Assembly: GCA_017607445.1 (NCBI GenBank)
Contig: JAEVHH010000005.1
Coordinates: 2,733,001-2,797,000, forward strand
Length of the DNA stretch: 64,000 nucleotides
Direction: 5' to 3'
Origin: Histoplasma ohiense
Lineage: Eukaryota; Ascomycota; Eurotiomycetes; Onygenales; Ajellomycetaceae
Every line of letters starts with the position of its first letter. Positions within the stretch are counted from its first letter, which is position 1. The position numbers and the translations under genes are program-made. This document shows positions 47,141-60,868 of the stretch, one piece after another. The notes beneath the pieces were generated by a model. That model made no database searches and was not told the origin of the DNA. It saw nothing but the letters and a program-made list of their open reading frames with translations.

Positions 47141-47879
47141 GGTTCAAAATGAGACGAGGAAGATGAAACGGAAGAGAAAATGATCGTTTGCTGGATAGCA
47201 AAACAGCGAGACAACAAGAAACGGAATGGAAATACCAACAACAGTGGTTCAAGCAAACGTAAACGTCCTGTTGATGGGGAGAAATCGTCTTTCCCAAAGA
47301 AGAGAAAGAGAAGAAGAAAAAGGAAAGAAACAAAGACCTTGGAGAGGATTTTGATAAGTTTTTTTTATTACCTTGTGGGGCGCGTTCTCGCGCTAGCACC
47401 AACCAGGCGTAGCTGAGCTAAGCGGCTAATCGCCGTTATCATCAGGTGATTTTCAGCAGCCGCTTTGCCGCATTGGGAACTTTGTTTTGGTCCCTATCAA
47501 CAAATACCCGAGCGGGCAAGGCGGGATGCACAACAAGGGGAAGCTCTGCGTCTAGAGACTCTGCCCTTGCAACAGGACCTAACACAACTCAATGTATATC
47601 CCATATACGGCCCAGTACGTTTCTTCAGGATTCTCGCTTTTCGGTGAAGTCAGTGCTGACAAGGGGTTGCATAGGAATTCTTCTGTTTACGTTGCCGTGT
47701 TGTCTGTGCATGCGTTAGTTGTGCCGCTACTTGTCAATCCTTGGGGCGGCACAGCCGAACAGCCCTTTGACGGTAGATTTTACTTTCTTTCATGAACGTT
47801 CCGGCATGCGCGTAGTTGGAGGTTGGATTTCTCTTGCATCAAGCGCACCCTTCTCCTCTTCGTCTGACCTGCCATCGTC
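47141..47879. promoter_or_regulatory. Divergent promoter region of IMPDH and IQGAP
   Basis: A head-to-head intergenic region of 739 bases. The IMPDH side is purine-rich on the plus strand (CT-rich in its own sense, about 47280-47340), as expected for a leader. No clear TATA box on either side. Confidence 0.45.
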
Positions 47880-50800
47880 ATGTCGCATCTCCACGCTTTC
47901 AGACGATCTCAACCAGAACTCCCAACCAACCCACCAAGCCCGCTTCGTCATGGCTCAACGGCATCAACGAATTCCTCCGTTTATTCTTCCTATTCAAACT
48001 CCCTTGTGCCTAGCCGTACAAGTACTTTGTCGTCGAACTCGTCTGGCGGATTCTTGTCAGATTCGAACACTCAAAAGGGAATGGTGAGCAGAATCGGCGA
48101 ACAATTTCAACGGGCATCCACCCCGCCAAGTGCTGGCGAGACCTATGGAAGCATTCGTCGCTCGCTGCGCCCACTTCCACAGGCATCCAATCGCGCTTCT
48201 CCTCCACCAGAACGGGTTAGTCGACAGCGCAGCCAGACAATGACGAACTCGATATTTCAACATGACAGTATACCGAATGGAAAACCTGCCAAGATCGAGA
48301 CTTACGATGAAGGCGGAAGTTTGCGACTACAGGAGAACATTGGCAGGGCGGGGCAGGAATCTTCTCCTTACAGTCGACGACAACATATCCGTACCCAATC
48401 CACCCCTCATGTTCCAGCCTTACCAACGTCATTTACAGCACCAGAACTTGAAACTCTTCAGAAATCCTCCACTGGACATTTGCGGACTCTTTCAAGATTT
48501 GCGCAAACTGAAAGCGAAGATTTTGCCATGGCGTCCGCTGTTCCTTCAGTTGCTGGTTTGCAGGGGCGTCGTCGACTTAAGCGTGCAGACTCAATTCGGG
48601 CCTCAAAATCTACATCGGATTCTCAGAAGGTCACAGCATCTGCGTGGACGGAAAGTAGCTGGATTGACAAACAACGGCAATTTATACAAGCTTACGAGTA
48701 TCTATGTCATATTGGAGAAGCCAAGGAATGGATTGAAGATGTCATTCACAGGACTATCCCGCCCATTGTCCAACTTGAAGAGGCTCTTCGGGATGGAGTC
48801 ATACTCGCCGAAGTGGTACAAGCCTTGTATCCGCACCGGACATTCCGCATATTCAGACATCCCAAATTGCAATACCGTCATTCTGATAATATTGCTCTAT
48901 TCTTCCAGCTCCTTAGGGAGATCGAACTCCCGGACTTATTTTGGTTTGAGATGATCGACTTGTACGAAAAGAAAAACCTTCCGAAAGTGATACATTGTAT
49001 TCATGCTTTGTCTTGGCTACTATACAAAAAGGGGATCGTTGACTTCCGTATCGGGAACTTGGTTGGCCAGCTGGAGTTCGAACATCATGAATTGGAACAA
49101 GTGCAGAGAGGTCTTGATAAGTCAGGAGTTCCTATGCCTAGTTTCTCAGGCATGGGCGCAAGCTTCGGCGCGGAACCAGAACCAGCACCAGAACCCGTCG
49201 AGTCGGAGGAGGATAGGGTTCGTAGAGAGCTTCATGAGAACGAAGCCATTATTTCGGACTTCCAATCTCAGATAAGGGGGGCGTTTGTGCGCCTGAGGCT
49301 TGGCAACGTCATGCAGGAGTTGTGGGATAATGAGAGTGCATTGATCGACCTACAATCAAGGATACGAGGAGAATGGTCCAGGGAAATAATGAACTACCGA
49401 TTAAGCATGCGACGGTTTGCTGTGAATTTGCAATCATCGGCACGCGGATTCTTGGTTCGAATGAGATCTCAACATAGTGAAAAATACTGGAAAGAGAACG
49501 AGGCAGATATCCTGATGCTTCAAAGTGTTGTTCGTGCAAATAGGATTCGTTCGGACGTTCAATTGCTGAGAACCAGAGCCAGAAAAGAGGAGTCTGGCAT
49601 TAAACGCATTCAAGCAGCAATCAGAGGAGCCTTGGCTAGAAATCAAATAGATGACCAGTGTGAGCAAACCAAAGATGCCGAAATCGAAGTCCTATCCCTC
49701 CAGGCCGCGGTTCGAGGCATGTTAGAACGACATCGAATTTCTCAAGATAGATTAGCCCTAGAAAAGGGAGCTCACCAGATAACAGTGCTACAATCTGCGA
49801 TTAGAGGTCTTTTTGAGAGAAAGTTTTACGATTCTCAGAAGCTTCAATTAGCGAAAATGAGTGATCAGTGGATCACTCTCCAGTCCATTGTCCGAGGCAC
49901 TGCTGCCAGAGGAAGCTTTCAGGGTCTTCGAGCGGAACTGAAAGCCCAACTTCCATCGATTATCAAAGTTCAAAGCGCTCTACGTGGTACTTTTTTGCGC
50001 ACCTCCGTGGCAGCCGTTATAAATGCACTTCACGATAACGAGGAGAATATCCTTACCTTTGAATCTCTATCCAGGGGTTTCCTTTTGCGGAAACGTCGAC
50101 TACAAGATCAAAATGCCCTCCTGTTGCAAAATTCTGTGATCACCAACCTACAATCTCTATCGCGCGCTGCCATGCTAAGAATAGAAATCGGTGACTTGCT
50201 CTGCGAGCTCGAAACATCAAGGGACGAGGTTACTCAGCTCCAGGCCCTTGTTCGTGCGATGTTTGTTAGGCTTGATGTTGGCCAGGTTTTAGCAGAGCTG
50301 GAGGTAGAAGAACACATAATAGTTGACTTCCAGTCCAATATTAGAGGCCTTCTTGTGCGACAGCGCTTTGCTGAGAAACAGCGCTTTTATCGGGAAAATA
50401 TGGAGAAAGTAATAAAGGTTCAAAGTTTTGTGAGAGCTAAGATCCAAGGAGAAGCTTACAAAAGCTTAACTAGCGGAAAGAATCCTCCGGTTGGAACCAT
50501 CAAGGCCTTTGTGCATCTCCTTAACGACAGCGATTTCGATTTCGATGAAGAAATTGAATTTGAACGTCTGAGGAAAACAGTTGTGCAGCAGGTACGGCAG
50601 AATGAAATGGCCGACCAATATATTACGCAATTGGATATCAAAATTGCCCTTCTGGTTAAAAACAAGATTACGCTCGATGAAGTCGTGAAACACCAAAAAC
50701 ATTTCGGTGGCCATGTCGGAGCGCTACTCCCTAATTCTGACCTATCATCTAAAGATCCATTTGACCTGAAAGCTTTGAACAAGACATCGAGACGGAAACT

Positions 50801-52985
50801 CGAGCAATATCAGGAACTCTTCTTCGTTCTTCAGACGCAACCGCAATATCTTGCCAGGCTTTTCAGACGCATACGAGAGCAGGCTACCTCAGAAAAAGAA
50901 TGCGAGCGAATCAAGCATCTAGTCATGGGATTATTCGGTTACTCCCAGAAGAGGCGCGAAGAGTACTACCTGATAAAACTGCTTGTAAGGTCCGCAAAAG
51001 AGGAGATCAATCACGCATTTTCACTTCAAGATTACACCCGGTGCAATGCTTTCTGGAACAAATTATTCGCCGCCTATACGAAGTCTCCGAAGGATCGGAA
51101 GTTCATGCGTGATATCCTAGGCCAACTTGTCAAGGAGCATATTATCGAAAACACTGAACTTGACTTGGAAAGCGACCCTATGCAGATCTATCGCTCCGCT
51201 ATCAGTAATGAAGAGCTGCGTACTGGCAGGAAGAGCAGGCGCAGAATCGATGTTTCTAGAGAAGAGGCGATTAGGGATCCTGAAACGAGAGAAACATTTA
51301 TTCGTCATTTGCAGGATCTTCGTGACATTGCAGACCAGTTTTTTACATCGCTCGAAGAATATCTGCCTCGAATGCCGTTTGGGGTGCGATTTGTTGCACA
51401 GCAGATTTACGAACATCTCTTGTCCAAATACGAAAATGAGGATCATGGGTACGTTCTGCAGGTTACTGGGCAATGGGTTTGGAAAAATTACTTGTATCCA
51501 GCGGTTCTGGAACCAGAGAGATGTAGTGTAGTAGATCGTGGCTTAACTCAGGAGCAAAAACGGAATCTTGGTGAGATCAGCAAAGTGATAGCGCAGGTAG
51601 CGTCAGGTCGCCTTTTTGGTAACGAAAACGTATATCTTCAGCCGCTGAATAGTTGGGTTGGAGAAGCGATCCAGCGGTTAGGAACTATATGGGGTAAACG
51701 TGAGTACTCTCATTCCTCAAGTCGGAATTATTCCACTGACAATCAATGATAGTGATTACTGTCCAAGATGCGGAGTCGTATTTCGATATTGATGCCTTCA
51801 ATGACCTATATGCCAAAGCCAAACCAACACTCTATATAAAACTGTCTGACATATTCTCGATCCATCAACTTGTTGCTGCAGAGATATCCAACATATGTGT
51901 CGACCCAGATGATCCGATCAGAGAAGCCATTCGCGATTTGGGCAGTGTGAAGAGCAACGAAAATGAACTCATGAGTGTGAGCTCATCGGAAATTAGTCTG
52001 ACATTAACGCCCAAACTGCACAATGTTGAAGGTAAGTTTTTGATTTTTCACTATATTGAATTACTTGGAGATTTTTGCTGACTGCACACGTCCAGACCCC
52101 GATGCGGAAATAAAAGCTCTTTTTATGGAAACCAAACGGTGTATTCTGTACATCATCCGGGTTCAGTTCGGTGCGAATCTGATGGAAATCATGCTTAAAA
52201 CACCGACGGATGAAGACGAGGAGCGCTGGTATGCGCTCGTTCGGGACGAGCTATCCTCGAGCAGTCGCAAACGTGGAGCATATTCGGATTCAAACACCCT
52301 CATCGACATCGGGTCCATGAGCTACCAGGAACTAAAGAGTACTGCGTTGGAAAACATTATGCGCCTGGAGCAAGCAGGGCGTATATCACGCCGTAACAAC
52401 TATCAGGACCTTTTGAATGCCATCGCAGTGGATATCAGAACAAAACATCGCCGGAGGATACAGCGTCAACGGGAGTTAGAAAGCGTCCGGCTTACTCTTG
52501 AGCGATTGAACGACCAAAGTGTATATTTGGAGCAGCAACTGAAGACATATAACGACTATATCGAGCAAGCCATGATAACTCTGCAGAATAAGAAAGGGAA
52601 AAAACGTTTCCTGATGCCATTCACTAAACAATGGGATCATGAACGTGAACTACAGCGATCAGGGCGTGTCTTCAAGTTCGGGTCATTTAAATATTCGGCC
52701 CGAAATCTCTCCGAGAAGGGCGTCCTTTTATATTGGAAAGGATACACCGAGCGGCAGTGGGATCGAGTTGATCTTACGATTTCCAGCAACGAAGTTGGAG
52801 TTTTCACTATCGATGGAAGTTGCGGCAATATGATGATTCCAGGCGCCAACGCACAGATTCCGCTAGATGATCTTCTCCAGGCGCAATTCAACAATACGCA
52901 ATTCATGGACTTTTTTGAGGGGGCATTGCGGGTGAATGTGAATTTGTTTTTGCATTTGATTATGAGGAAGTTTTATAACGAGTAA
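47880..52985 (+). CDS. rng2: IQGAP-family cytokinesis scaffold (Rng2/Iqg1/SepG)
   Basis: Scaffold of the contractile actin ring that links actin, calmodulin/myosin light chain and Rho-type GTPases at septation sites. Exons 47880-51699, 51753-52031 and 52096-52985 give 1662 residues. The N-terminal 250 residues are Ser/Pro/Arg-rich and disordered. A calponin-homology domain follows (about 265-385, from YEYLCHIGEAKEWIEDVI to HALSWLLYKKG), then about fourteen IQ-like repeats (about 455-860; pattern LQS.IRG..R). The RasGAP-related domain spans about 900-1300 and the RasGAP C-terminal domain about 1480-1640 (for example FGSFKYSARNLSEKGVLLYW). Introns are 53 and 64 nt. Length and order match fungal IQGAPs. 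Confidence 0.95.
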
Positions 52986-54219
52986 AACGCCTTGATGTAT
53001 TTTTCAATCTTTTTTTTTCGTTTTCAATCCTACTCTCTCTTTTTCTTCCTCTTTCTCTTTGCCTTTCTTGTATGTCTGGTTTTACGTTTGTGTGGTATTG
53101 ATACACCACGGACGAGTGCTACTTACTGCAGGAGAGTGAACTAGTATGAATTTCGACAGGTTCGCTGGTACTGTTGTTCCTGAGATTCCCTCTATCGTTA
53201 TCTTCCCTTGTATACGGCTCTCTCTTAATTTTCTTCATCTTCATATTTCCCGAATCCGTTTTCTATTACGCACTCCAGATAACTGAACTGTTTTACTTCA
53301 TTTTTATTTCCTACATACCCGCATTTACTCCTCTACCTCCCTAGTCTCCCAGCATTATATTGGAAGCGTGTGAGTGGAGTTGACGGGGGAAAAAGTAATG
53401 ATGGTGTTTACTATTCTCATTTTATGATTTTCTGTTCTCCTTAATATAGTTGGTAGTACCTTTCTACATTCTTTCCACCATGGACCGAGATTCCCGGTCC
53501 TCTTTTTCGTTATGTTTTGTTCCCTTTTATATAGCTTTTCGGGCGATTGGAGTGGGATTGCTGATATTCCTTGTGATATTGATTACTCTTGTTTCTTTGG
53601 CTTTCCTCGGTTTTATTACTCTCTCTGGCTTTGGGTGTATTTATTTAGGTTACGAAATTTTAGTACTAAAATACAAAAAAGAAAATGCAGACACACTCTG
53701 TGCCGCTGAACCCTGCTGGTAACCTCGCCCACAGCTTTACATCACAAGTCGTTGCGGAAATCTCTCACTGGCATTTTCATTATTTAGTGCAACGAGTTTG
53801 CCAACTATCCCGCATAGAGCTGAAGAGCAGGAAACCTATCGCTTGCCTTACCGACTGTCAATTGAAACTGAGGCTGATCCGTGTAACATCAATTACGTAC
53901 GTGGGAGAAATCCGGACGGTAGTTGTGTAATGCCCTTGACCAGCTACATATGTATACACACATATTTAACTACTTACGGTCATTTTCCCATCATATATAT
54001 ATATATATATATATTACTTTCTCTATAATGTGCTGGATCATTTTATTTTATTCACAGATTGGGATATTGTGATAAGTAACTTTGAGCCGTTGAAATAAGG
54101 AGTTTATTGATTTTGGCGGATAGTTCCATTCTGCCTCCCATACTTTTTTCTTGATATATTTTTTCTACTTCGAGTCTAAAATTGGTCGGGAGCCTGGAGG
54201 GAGGGAAAAGACATACAAA
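52986..54219. other. Spacer downstream of IQGAP with one small hydrophobic ORF
   Basis: Pyrimidine-rich 3' DNA. A frame from ATG 53480 (good context, ACCATGG) to 53722 would encode 80 residues with one long or two short membrane segments, but no family is recognised and it is not called as a gene. An AT dinucleotide tract lies at about 53996-54015. Confidence 0.4.
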
Positions 54220-56084
54220 ATGGGTGATGATGTCGTCACGGACACCGAGATCGGTTCTGCCAGTAACTATCCAACACAGAGCGACGAGAAACGATATACG
54301 CCAGAAGAAAACAGGGGGAAAGACGAGAGCTTCCTTGCCAAACTCCAGCGTTTCACGGGCAAATATGGCGTTGAACAGAGGGGGATTGAGCCCGTATTGG
54401 CGCATGAGAGGACAGACACCACTGTCCTGAGAGTGGGTACGCTGGTATGTATCATTCCTTTTTCTCTAGGGAGGGGCCTTGCCCGTCCGTCGCGATCGCA
54501 ATCGCAATCGCAAGAGTTTTAGCCTGCAGTTGTTAGATTAACAACACGGGGGGTGGATTGCCCCTTTCTCATAGTGGTTTGCATGCAATATCTCCCTAGG
54601 GTCCCTCGCCATTGGAGTTCTCGCGGTGCCAGCTTTTGGACTGGGGTTCGTGGATGCGTCCCTTGTTATCGTCTTCGTCAATATCCTAGGAATATTGCCT
54701 GTGTGCTGGTTATCTACGTTCGGAGCTAGGTTCGGATTAAGACAAATGGTTCTTTCGCGGTTTTATTTTGGATATTACGGCGTAAAGTTGGGTCCGTTTT
54801 TTATTCTATCCGTATATTTGACCCGATTGCTGAAGTTATTTTTTCTTTTTTTCTTTTTTCTTTTTCTTCTCTCTGGCTGACAGGGGGAAAAAAGCTAACG
54901 GCTTGCTAACCAGCGGCTTTTCTTAATGGCCTTGCATGCTTGGGTTGGTCTGCTATCACTGTCATTGTGGGAGCACAGCTGATCCCTTCTGTCAACAATG
55001 ATGTCCCCGGTTGGGCTGCAATTGTAATAATCGGTTCTGCGACATTCTTCGTCAGTCTCTTCGGCTACAAAGTAGTCCATATATACGAATCATACTGTTG
55101 GATCCCAACGCTTATCATATTCATGATCATTCTCGGAATTTTCACACACTCAGGAGACTTCGAGAACCTCCCGTTGAGAACTGGTACTTCAAAAACAGCA
55201 TCGATTTTATCGTTCTCCTCTGCTGTGTTCGGCTTCGCAGCTGCCTGGTCTGCCGTGTCGTCTGATTACTGCGTTTATCAACCAGTAACTGTCAGCCGGA
55301 AGAAAATATTCTTCACCGTTTTCTACGGTCTACTCCCGGCGCTCTTATTCACGCAACTGTTGGGCCTGGCCATTGCGACCGCAACCGCCAATAATCCAGA
55401 GTATGCGGCTGCATACAATGACAACAAAGTTGGTGGCTTGCTTGCACATATTCTGTTCCCCCACCTCGGTAATTTTGGCAAGTTTTGCCTGGTGGTTCTG
55501 GCTCTAAGTACCATTGGCAATAATATCCCGAATATATATTCCTTGGGATTTTCTCTCCAAATCCTGCACTCACAGGCGCAGAGGATACCTCGTTATGTCT
55601 GGTCCTTCGTTGGAAGCTTAGTATACATTGGCATTGCCATTCCAGGCTACTCCCACTTCGAGACTGTGTTGGAGACCTTCATGCTGATTATTGTATGTAT
55701 TATCACCACGGAATTTGTATCCTTTGTCCAAACGACGGCTATACCCAGTGCTTACGTTCCACATCGGTATAGGGATACTGGGCCGCCATTTATCAAGGCA
55801 TCTCTTTGGGAGAACACGTTGTGTTCAGACGGGGAACAAGGCGCTATAACGTCCAAGATTTCGACACACCGTCGAAGCTCCCCCCGTCATTCGCAGCCGT
55901 TGGCGCTTTCTGTTGCGGTATCATGGGCGTTGCCCTTGGGACGTCACAGATATGGTTTGTTGGACCGATTTCCAGAAGGATAGACGAATCCGGAGCAGAT
56001 ATTGGCTTTGAGTTGGCGTTTGGGTTTACGTTCATCTCCTATATCCTATTTCGAATGATAGAAAGGAGTTACTTCAGGCGTTAA
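54220..56084 (+). CDS. NCS1 nucleobase permease (purine-cytosine type), probably frameshifted
   Basis: Plasma-membrane proton symporter for cytosine/purines of the Fcy2/FcyB type. Segments: exon 1 at 54220-54444 (KYGVEQRGIEPVLAHERTDT), exon 2 about 54576-54791, exon 3 54914-55692, exon 4 55773-56084 to TAA. Family landmarks are clear: VPAFGLGF, STFGARFGLRQMVLSRF, FGYYGVKL, AAFLNGLACLGWSAI, GNNIPNIYSLGFSLQ, EHVVFRRG and SKLPPSFAA. Phases of exons 2-4 close exactly. Exon 2 opens with WFACNISL as expected after exon 1, but one base is missing at about 54597-54602 (CTAGGTCC), so the reading frame breaks before SLAIGVLAV. No donor/acceptor pair repaired this. Intron 2 uses a weak GTCCGT donor. Either a recent inactivation, a sequencing error or unusual splicing. 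Confidence 0.75.
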
Positions 56085-56611
56085 GGGGGTGTGTCACATT
56101 CTTCAGTTGAAGCTCTGCCGTCTTGTCAATTTCTGTCATAGTATTCGTATATCGATCGATTGTAGGTTTCGACTTCTCTGTACAAATGGCTCTTGAATAT
56201 GAACTTTGAATTTAACGATGTTGGACTCTCAGGGGGAGGCGCTAACCCGACTGGAACTAGTTGAGAGACACTAACCGTATCGGGTGATCGGGAAAACCTT
56301 CCGTCGCCGCCCAGACTCGGACAGGAAAGACGATGCGAGTTGGATTCGGCCACGCAGATCAACCGAAGATACAGCACTTTCAACTTCAACGTCCACAACT
56401 TCCACCCTGACGCGCTGTTCCTCTCGCCGTGCATTACTCTAGCTGGCCGCTGCCATAATCCCTAATTCCGTATTTACCTTATCCATATTTTTGTGTCTAG
56501 CTACGTAGTAAACAACCCCAATCTCTAAATTGGGCAGCGTTTCCCCGATCTGTCCGCCTCAACTTGTCCTTCTGTTTTACACCTGGATCCGCGCGAATCG
56601 TCATATACGCC
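56085..56611. promoter_or_regulatory. Promoter and leader region of the epsin gene
   Basis: About 530 bases between the permease stop and the epsin ATG. No gene is seen and no TATA box is evident. Confidence 0.35.
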
Positions 56612-58636
56612 ATGGATTTCAGCTCACTAAAGGATCAAGTCAGCAATTTAACGCTGTATGATATCAAAGCTGGTGTCAGAAAAGTGCAAAATGGTGCGTT
56701 TTTACCTCTTTCACTATCTGCCCGACATAGGAGATCGCCGTATATCAATTTCCTGCTCCAGATATCTTTGTGCTATATTTCGTATAGTGGATAGATTTTG
56801 CTAATTCTTGGCCGACCGTCTGAATGCGATTAGCTGTGATGAATTACACCGAAATGGAGGCGAAGGTCAGTCTTAGGTCCAGTCAATATAGACCCAAACT
56901 GCCGTGAACATTCCCCTTAGCCGAGGCCGCCATTCTTTGATACGCAACTTCTTACTCAGATCGATACAGGTTCGGGAAGCTACGAATAATGAACCTTGGG
57001 GTGCCTCCTCTACTCTTATGCAGGAGATTGCAAACGCAACACATAGCTAGTCAGTCTTCAACCGGCCCTATCTCCTTGATGTCTGGGGAAATTCATGGAT
57101 TAACTTTTGTCACTTTTGTCACTAGTCAATTGCTCAACGAAATTATGCCCATGATATATAAGCGATTTACGGAGAAAACTGCAGAGGAGTGGCGACAAAT
57201 TTACAAAGTATGTGATGAGTATCGAACACCTTATTTGTTTGAAGTTATCAGACTGGAATGCATCTGACAACGTGACTCGATTTTAGGCCCTTCAACTCCT
57301 TGAATTTCTCGTGAAGAACGGGTCAGAAAGGGTTATTGATGATGCGCGTTCTCACGTTTCCCTCCTCCGGATGCTTCGGCAATTTCACTATATTGATCAG
57401 AATGGAAAGGACCAAGGTATAAACGTGCGCAACCGAGCCCAAGAGTTGGCAAAACTTTTGAGTGATGTCGATGCGATCCGCGCAGAGAGAAAGAAGGCAA
57501 GGGCCAATCGAAATAAATTTGGAGGTATCGAAGGTGGAATGGGGTTGAGCTCATTTGGAAGTGGTTCCCGATATGGTGGGTTTGGGAGTGATGAAGCTTC
57601 ATATGGTGGATATAGCGGAGGGGTGTATGGGGACGGAGGCGGATTTGGTGGTAACACTGGAGGATATGAAGACACAGGAAGAAGGAGCAATCGCTTTGAA
57701 GAGTACGACGAGGGCGACGATATCTCCGCGACTCCTTCTAGCGGGCGTAGGGCGAACACTACCTCCTCTACCCCTAGTCGGCGAGAAACAAAAAAGCCGG
57801 AACCTGCCAAGGAATCAGAGGCCTTATTTTCCTACAACAGCGAAGAGCCTATCGCAGACACATCAATTCTCGCGCCACCCAATCAGTTATTCGGTATCTC
57901 CGAGAACACGGCAGCTGGATCTCAAAAAAACAAGATCATTACCCAAAGCAACGCAGATGATGATGACTTTGATGATTTCCAGTCTGCGCCCTCTTCTGCG
58001 CAAGCTGCGCCATCGCAGCCACAGCTTTCATCCATGCCTCATTCAACCCTCGCCGCTACGACAACCCAATCAGCCACACAATATGCCGCGCCTACGCCCG
58101 TGTCGGGTACACAGGGTGCGAACCTGAACGGCATTGTTGGGTTTACCTCGCCATCGCCAATTAGCAATGCTTCTGCCGCATCTACCCAACGCCCAAATCT
58201 TATCGGTACCGGTGTGTCGGCGTCAATGCAGTCACAACTACCAAAGCCTACGGGCTACCAAGCGGTGCAACCAAACTACTTCACCTCCGTCCCAGCACCA
58301 CAACAACAAAGCTCCCAGGGCCAGAGCAAAAGCCCACTATCATCCCCTTCTATTCCCGGTACCAACAAGCCAGCCACGAGCACATCGGCGAAGGCCAGCG
58401 GAGATGCATTCGGCAGTCTCTGGACAGCCGCAAGCACCAACGCCGGACTTAAGACGTCTACCTCTTCCCAACCCAAAGGTCCTAATCTCGCCAGTATGGC
58501 GAAGGAGAAGACAAGTGCAAGCATATGGGGCCCTCCTGCCACTTCAACTGCTTCTAGTCCAAGTGTGGGAAACAGTAAACCGCCAGCTCCGAATCCACAG
58601 ACCAGTGGGAATGGGTTGGATGGTCTGTTTGGATGA
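56612..58636 (+). CDS. ent3: ENTH-domain epsin, Ent3-like
   Basis: Clathrin adaptor of the Ent3 type, acting in transport between the trans-Golgi network and endosomes by binding phosphoinositides with its ENTH domain. Five exons (56612-56693, 56834-56865, 56970-57049, 57126-57207, 57287-58636) give 541 residues; exon 2 is only 32 nt. The ENTH domain spans about 10-145, with LYDIKAGVRKVQNAVMNYTE, EATNNEPWGASSTLMQEIA and LLEFLVKNGSERVIDDARSH. A Gly/Tyr-rich stretch (about 170-220) and a long Ser/Thr/Pro/Gln-rich tail follow. DDDDFDDFQSA (about 315) resembles a gamma-ear (AP-1/GGA) binding motif. No ubiquitin-interacting motif is evident, consistent with Ent3 rather than Ent1/2. Confidence 0.94.
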
Positions 58637-59763
58637 GATGCTGGTTTCATTTTTCTTTTGGACAAAGATGAAGAAACGGGGACTCGCGTTGCCAGATGAG
58701 ATGGGGCGACGGATGAAATTGAACTCAAATATTGAGGGTTTGAACAAAAAGGAAAACTGATATCGACAGAAATGGGTGGATATTTTTTGAATTTAGTGGA
58801 GAAAGCAAAATTTTTACCTTCCAGTGTGAACGGATACCTCCCTACCCATTCCATCCCATTAGCCTAACTGATTCTTTCTCTGCCTGTCATCTTGTTCCCA
58901 TTTCATTCAAGCAGCATGTGCAATCTAGCTTAAGAATGTCGCTTCTGGAAATACATGTGTTTACTTTTAAAAATCATTTCCTAATTATGATTTCCTGTTA
59001 TTATTTCCCTTTAAATAAAAACATCTGTACAATTCATCCCATCATTTGAAACTACCACAAGCTGACTAGGCCTCCCGGCAAGCCCTCATAATACCGTCAT
59101 TCATCACCATTTGAAGGAAAGATTTTGGTTGTTTTCCAAGACCCAGCAGAAGGCGAAGAGCGCGCTTATTTTTTTATTTTTACTTTTCTTCCCCCTCATA
59201 TCCTTCCCCGGTTTAACTTTTTAATTTTTTTACTTTTTTATTTTTTATTGTAATTTTTAATTTTTTAATTTGATTTAATTTATCTTTTTTTTTTTTTTTT
59301 TAAAAATATAATTTTCACCTTTCATCTGAAGCTTTTCTTCATCTCATTGTTGTCAAAAAAATCCGTATCCTGTGCTTATTTCTCCTCTCCTCCTACCCTC
59401 CTCCCATCTTCGCTGTCCAGATATTACCTCTTCCATGTGCGTGATAGACAAAAACGTGGGACTTTTTTTTCTTTTTTTTTTTTTAATAATGCCCCTACAT
59501 GTACATGTACGTGGACGTGGACGTGGACGTGTACATAACATACATTGCCCTTTCCCCCCCCTTCTTTCAGCGCAAGGCGTAACTCTTAGCATAAACCGTT
59601 TAACCCCATTCTGGATTCTCTCCCACTCCCTTCGTCCCTTCTTTATTTATCCCGCGTGAAAGGAGAAAGGAGGAAAAGTCGGCTAGATAGCCCACTGCAT
59701 AGATCAGGACTATGCAATATCCCCCTCGATATACTTTCAACTTTCAAGCGGGCTCGGTCAAGG

Positions 59764-59764
59764 G

Positions 59765-59796
<32 letters not shown>
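59764..59796. repeat. GGCGTC hexanucleotide repeat
   Basis: About five tandem copies of GGCGTC/GTCGGC in an otherwise AT-rich spacer. Confidence 0.8.
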
Positions 59797-60830
59797 GGAA
59801 TGAATATATAAATACAATTTAATTTGTAAGTCAAGTAAGTAGTTCAAAACACAACCGAGTGATTTTTTGAATTTTTCATCAAATTTGTTGAAACAAGGAA
59901 GAGAAAGGAGGGAGAATTTAAAATAAGTAAGATAATAAAGAGGTTTGATTGAGAAGGTATATAAAGGTGAGGAATGGAGCTAATCAGAAAGAATAGAAAT
60001 ATGAAGAAAAAAGAAAAAAGAAAGAGACAAGAGAATATAACATGACAAAAACTGACATCAGCAAAAGCTGCGCTTGGCTTTGATGGATTTGAATTTGACT
60101 CTGACAACAAAGAATAAAAGCCAAAGAAAAGAAAAGTCAGAGCAGAAGAGGAGACAACCGGTCAACACCAGGGGAAAAAAGGTCAAGAACGGGGGGTAAT
60201 CAGAGGAAAGAGGAAACGAAATGACTGAAAAATATCCCAATTTCAACCAACAAGAAAAGGTTCACAACGATTCATACCAATCCAATTTTTTTTTTTCAAC
60301 TTTTAGTTTCATGCCTGAAGAAAAAAAAAAAATCTTAATAAAAACTGTTGGTATTGAGCTGCCTTCTTGAGACTGAAAAGAGGATCAAAAAACAAAAAAA
60401 GGTAGAATGTTTCGTTCTACCCTTTTTGAGAAGCTGAATGGGAAGGTCGTCGTAATAAACAATAGCAATTAAGAAACGGGAAAAAATTGGGTTAAAAAAA
60501 AAGGAAAAGAAAAGAAAACCGACAACAATAACAAAAAACGGGGGGAGGAAAAAGTCCAGCCCGCAAGGCAAGCATGCAAGCCAGAACAAAAAAGGTACAG
60601 GAAAATTATGAAAAGGAAAAACACTTGATGTATTTCGTAATTGGGTTCACGCGCGACGATAACAAATTGATTGAGAAAAACAAGGAGAAGAACAAGACAA
60701 ATCATGAGACGCAGTGGGGACCAAACTGTTTGCACGGAATAAAAAAATAAAAAAAAAAAAATCAGAAAAGAGACGTTTTCTAACTGACTCCGAATAAGCA
60801 TCGAAGCCCGGCTAAAATCAGGTTAAACAC

Positions 60831-60833
<3 letters not shown>

Positions 60834-60867
<34 letters not shown>
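60834..60867. repeat. Poly-A tract (34 A)
   Basis: Homopolymer directly visible, 100 bases downstream of the minus-strand SH3 gene stop. On that strand it is poly-T. Confidence 0.85.

Positions 60868-60868
<1 letters not shown>

Noticed and set aside
60335..60801. Minus-strand Phe/Leu-rich frames downstream of nbp2
   Set aside because: Artefacts of A/T homopolymers, with no consistent protein features.
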